64,000 nt of DNA from Gyrodactylus bullatarudis (Eukaryota > Platyhelminthes > Monogenea > Gyrodactylidea > Gyrodactylidae). A program made the translations under genes and the position numbers. This document shows, piece by piece, positions 61,483 to 64,000 of this stretch. Numbering within the stretch: the stretch's first letter is position 1; each line of letters starts with the position of its first letter. The notes beneath the pieces were generated by a model that was not told the DNA's origin, searched no databases, and saw only the letters and a program-made list of their open reading frames with translations. Where the stretch lies: NCBI GenBank assembly GCA_012064415.1, contig SSNU01000155.1:558001-622000 (forward strand), given 5' to 3'.

Positions 61483-62739
61483 ATGACAAAATCAATAAAT
61501 GTGACAAACCTGTCAGGCTTTGCCCTACCAAATTGCCTGCTTTATACCAGGAAACTGCATGTTCCTTTTATATCTCATGATATTTTTGAGAGCATTCCAC
61601 ATCTTCCATCTGTTGCTTTCATCGGACTTAATACAATGTAAATCAGAATTTTTTATTTTTTAGTGCTGAGAAACATAAAATATTCGAAGCATTCAACGAT
61701 ACCCTGTCCAAATTTACTCATATGGTAAATAATTAAATATTCATCAAGTTAAGGATAAAAAAGTGTTCTTGTTTCAAAACGATCCTGTTGATAATTTGCT
61801 CAAATCTGCTTTCAACGATAAAGAAATTTCTGTTTGGGGTGTTGGCGGTAGGCTCAACCTTACAATACAAAAGTATGCTGAACTCCTATCCTGTACACAC
61901 CCTGATTTAGTACAAACACCTGTGGATAATGATACACTTAAGGAGGAACATGCATCCTTGAATAAGAAACGAACTCTCAAAGCTGTCGTACGTACATCAA
62001 AATATCTGGAAGAATTCAAGGCTCGTATTTCAGACAAACAGAGCATGTTCCTCTCACTGACAGGGGGCAATATTCCTGAGGTCTATGAGAAGTCAAAGAG
62101 TTTTCTCGATAAGAACTTTGATGGTCTAATTCTTGATGGTATTCATTTCAAGCATTCAGATTCTCCTGAAAATGACAAAATATTTCAGATGATTAAAAAT
62201 ATTTTGTCCAACTACGATAAATTTGTCATGTTACCGTCAGTTTTTCAACCTGGAGACATTCTCAAGGGAATCTCTGTTGGCATATCGTTATTTGATGGTT
62301 CTTTGCCCTATCGATTATCAAGAGCTGGTCTAGCTTGGATTTACTCCAAAGATGCTCCATCCACCTATTTGGCATTCCCTAACTCTCAGAAATTCTTTGA
62401 TAATTCAAAAGAAAACTTCTTTGATGAGCCGATTCAAAAAGATTGTACCTGTTTCTCGTGTAAAAATCATAACATTGCATATTTGAACCATCTGCACGAG
62501 GTTAATGAAATGCTCGGTCAAATCCTTCTCATGATGTGAGTCATGTTCTTTCATTTTTTTCTAGTCACAACTCTACCGTCACCTATGAGTTTTTCCACAA
62601 TGCCAGAGAGGCAATCTCTTCAAATAGTCTTGATAATTTCCTAGACATTCACAAGGACTTTTACTTTCCCCTGGACTTGGTCAATAGAGACTTTTCATCG
62701 GAAAAGCCCCCAGTTGTAAAGAAAAAGAGAGAACTTTGA
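61483..62739 (+). CDS. QTRT2: Queuine tRNA-ribosyltransferase accessory subunit 2 (QTRT2)
   Basis: Non-catalytic partner of QTRT1 in the tRNA-guanine transglycosylase that places queuine at position 34 of GUN-anticodon tRNAs; the human heterodimer associates with mitochondria. Exons 61483-61637, 61664-61724, 61754-62535, 62565-62739; 390 residues (human 415). Family landmarks: ALPNCLLYTRKLHVP, ISVWGVGGRLNLT, FDGLILDG, SVFQPGDILKGISVGISLFD, and the zinc site C303-x-C305-x2-C308-x25-H334 (CTCFSC then IHN). The His is reached only by removing the 29-nt third intron, which supports that splice. Introns are 26, 29 and 29 nt, each phase-consistent and needed to avoid an immediate stop or restore homology. 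The stop codon overlaps an AATAAA (62739-62744), so the 3' UTR is very short. Convergent with COX19, stops 70 bases apart. Confidence 0.93.
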
Positions 62740-62808
62740 ATAAAATCTTTTATACACCATCTTTAAGTTTAGTTATCATACAAAATCAATATATTAATTG
62801 TAGTTAAT

Positions 62809-63096
62809 TCACTCGTGTTCAAAGCCTAATTCTAGTAGGGACTCTTTGTTCATTAGATCATTATCCATGCGACATTTGAGATATCTAGCTGACATACTCC
62901 TGCACCTTTGGTGATTCCAGTCATTTTCTCTCATACATTTCATCCAAATTTCCTTGAATTCGCTGCATTTGTGATCATGATCAAGAAGGAAACTACCTTT
63001 CAATGGTGGCTTCACAATATTCCGAGCACCGTGGTAACCTGTGGACTAATAAATCATTGATCAGGCAATAGCCATACCACACAAGGTGTTCGTCAT
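62809..63096 (-). CDS. COX19: Cytochrome c oxidase assembly protein COX19
   Basis: Small twin-CX9C protein of the intermembrane space and cytosol, involved in copper handling for cytochrome oxidase assembly; imported by the Mia40 disulfide relay. Exons 63096-63078 and 63038-62809 give 82 residues. Twin motif: C31-x9-C41 and C52-x9-C62. PPLKGSFLLDH matches human PPDKGSFPLDH, and ECRM-like YLKCRM with the LELGFE end also match. Without the 19-nt first exon the frame has no ATG; the 39-nt intron restores MTNTLCGYHGARN, aligning with the human MSTAMNFGTKSF start. The ATG lies in a region where an upstream minus-strand gene may end. Confidence 0.93.
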
Positions 63097-64000
63097 AGAG
63101 AGGGGTAAAGTTGGATATTTGAATAGAAAAATATATTTATTTTTATAAAATATAATAATAATATAAGAATTATTTTTTCGTAATAAAATACTTCTCCATC
63201 TTGCTGAAGGGGACATAATTCGACAATTTAACAATAGGGTTGTCTCCATCAGTCTGAAATAAATGGAAAATCATAGAAATTGAGAATACAGGATTTTTTC
63301 ACAGTAAGATTTTTCCCATCAAAAATATAAACATAGAACAATGTGTTTCATCCAAACAAATAACGAATTAATTACTAAATAATGAAAATCTTCTCTTTGG
63401 AGCAGGTTAATCAGTAAATTTCCGTTTACTATTCAATTCGAGTTTTGTACTAAAAAATATTGAATAATTTTATAGGGCATAAAATACATAATCTTTATTG
63501 ATCAATGATCATTTTCTTAGGACTCACCTTTCTAAGTAGGACTTTCTGGGGATTGTCGACTTGGTATTGCTCTTTTCAGTGAAACTAATAAGAAATGAAG
63601 AAAAATTAAAAGCGTTATCCTTTAGGAAAATTTAATAGAATAACATGTAAACAATGAAGGAGGGGGAGGTAGTTCGAGGAGACGGAATTAATTAAACATA
63701 CTAGGGAAGTTTCATTATCCGAGCTAGGTTATCAAAAACAAATCAAGAATATTAGACTAATAAAAATAGATACATAAAATACTTATTTGAGAAAATACTT
63801 ACGAGTAAGAGAATGATTTTCTCCGATTTTCCTTATCAGCAGAGGCAGTACCGGCTAAATCCAAAGGAAATATTTTTGCAAAGGATAATGATCCTATCAA
63901 GGATTGATCCAATATTCCCCTTTTGCGATCCTGACTAAGGAATTGCTTCGATTTCAAAAATCTGGGAAGACTATCATACTTCATAAGACGAATAATTTCC
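63061..64000 (-). CDS. Partial minus-strand gene at the window edge, unresolved
   Basis: Three splice-bounded segments are visible: 63961-63803 (after TCTTCCCAG; donor GTAAGT), 63584-63528 (donor GTGAGT) and a last segment from 63253 (after TATTTCAG). The first two join in frame (basic Ser/Arg-rich, KENRRKSFSYS then FTEKSNTKST). For the last segment two frames compete: one joining in phase and ending at 63061, overlapping COX19 exon 1, and a more protein-like one (NPIVKLSNYVPFSKMEKYF) ending at 63170 that does not match the phase. No family recognised; 5' exons lie beyond the window. Confidence 0.35.

Overview
The window is metazoan nuclear DNA, AT-rich, with spliceosomal (GT-AG) introns throughout and the standard genetic code. 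Evidence for an animal is the gene set: ARHGAP19, INTS4, enhancer of polycomb, the ciliary protein IFT70/TTC30, QTRT2, COX19 and HDHD5, each recognised from conserved motifs after assembling exons by eye. The phylum cannot be fixed from the sequence. Intron sizes are strongly bimodal: several are only 26-39 nt, while others reach 1-2.9 kb. Introns this short are rare in animals; dicyemids are one group reported to have them, but that is only a suggestion.

Layout. Bases 1-2.5 kb hold broken copies of a non-LTR retrotransposon. Bases 2.5-9.8 kb hold the last six exons of HDHD5 on the + strand, spread over long introns; one intron carries a hAT-like terminal-inverted-repeat element that itself contains a tRNA-derived SINE. 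A second, related terminal exon lies at 10.05-10.17 kb. Bases 10.3-12.2 kb hold more retroelement debris. ARHGAP19 (15.15-17.37 kb) stands alone behind a promoter with three CCAAT boxes. From 17.7 to 45.3 kb there is no confidently recognisable gene: the stretch holds retroelement fragments in both orientations, one 789-base assembly gap inside a retroelement copy, an 81-bp TTAA-flanked miniature transposon, a second SINE copy, microsatellites and a few weak exon candidates.

From 45.3 kb to the end the window is gene-dense, about ten genes in 19 kb: INTS4 (+), an Asn/Ser/Tyr-rich small protein (-), a Gln/Asn-rich protein (+), a Cys-rich single-pass membrane protein (-), a possible 52-residue protein (-), enhancer of polycomb (+), IFT70 (-), QTRT2 (+), COX19 (-) and an unresolved partial gene (-). 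Several neighbours are divergent (IFT70/QTRT2, small gene/EPC) or convergent (EPC/IFT70, QTRT2/COX19), so promoters and 3' ends are shared over short distances.

The genes do not form one pathway. They are unrelated housekeeping functions: snRNA 3' processing (INTS4), NuA4-type histone acetylation (EPC), intraflagellar transport (IFT70), queuosine tRNA modification (QTRT2), cytochrome oxidase assembly (COX19), Rho signalling in division (ARHGAP19) and a mitochondrial HAD-family protein (HDHD5). I see no defence system, CRISPR array or gene cluster with a joint function. The points most worth following are the ultra-short introns, the two small DNA transposons with readable target-site duplications, and the duplicated last exon of HDHD5.
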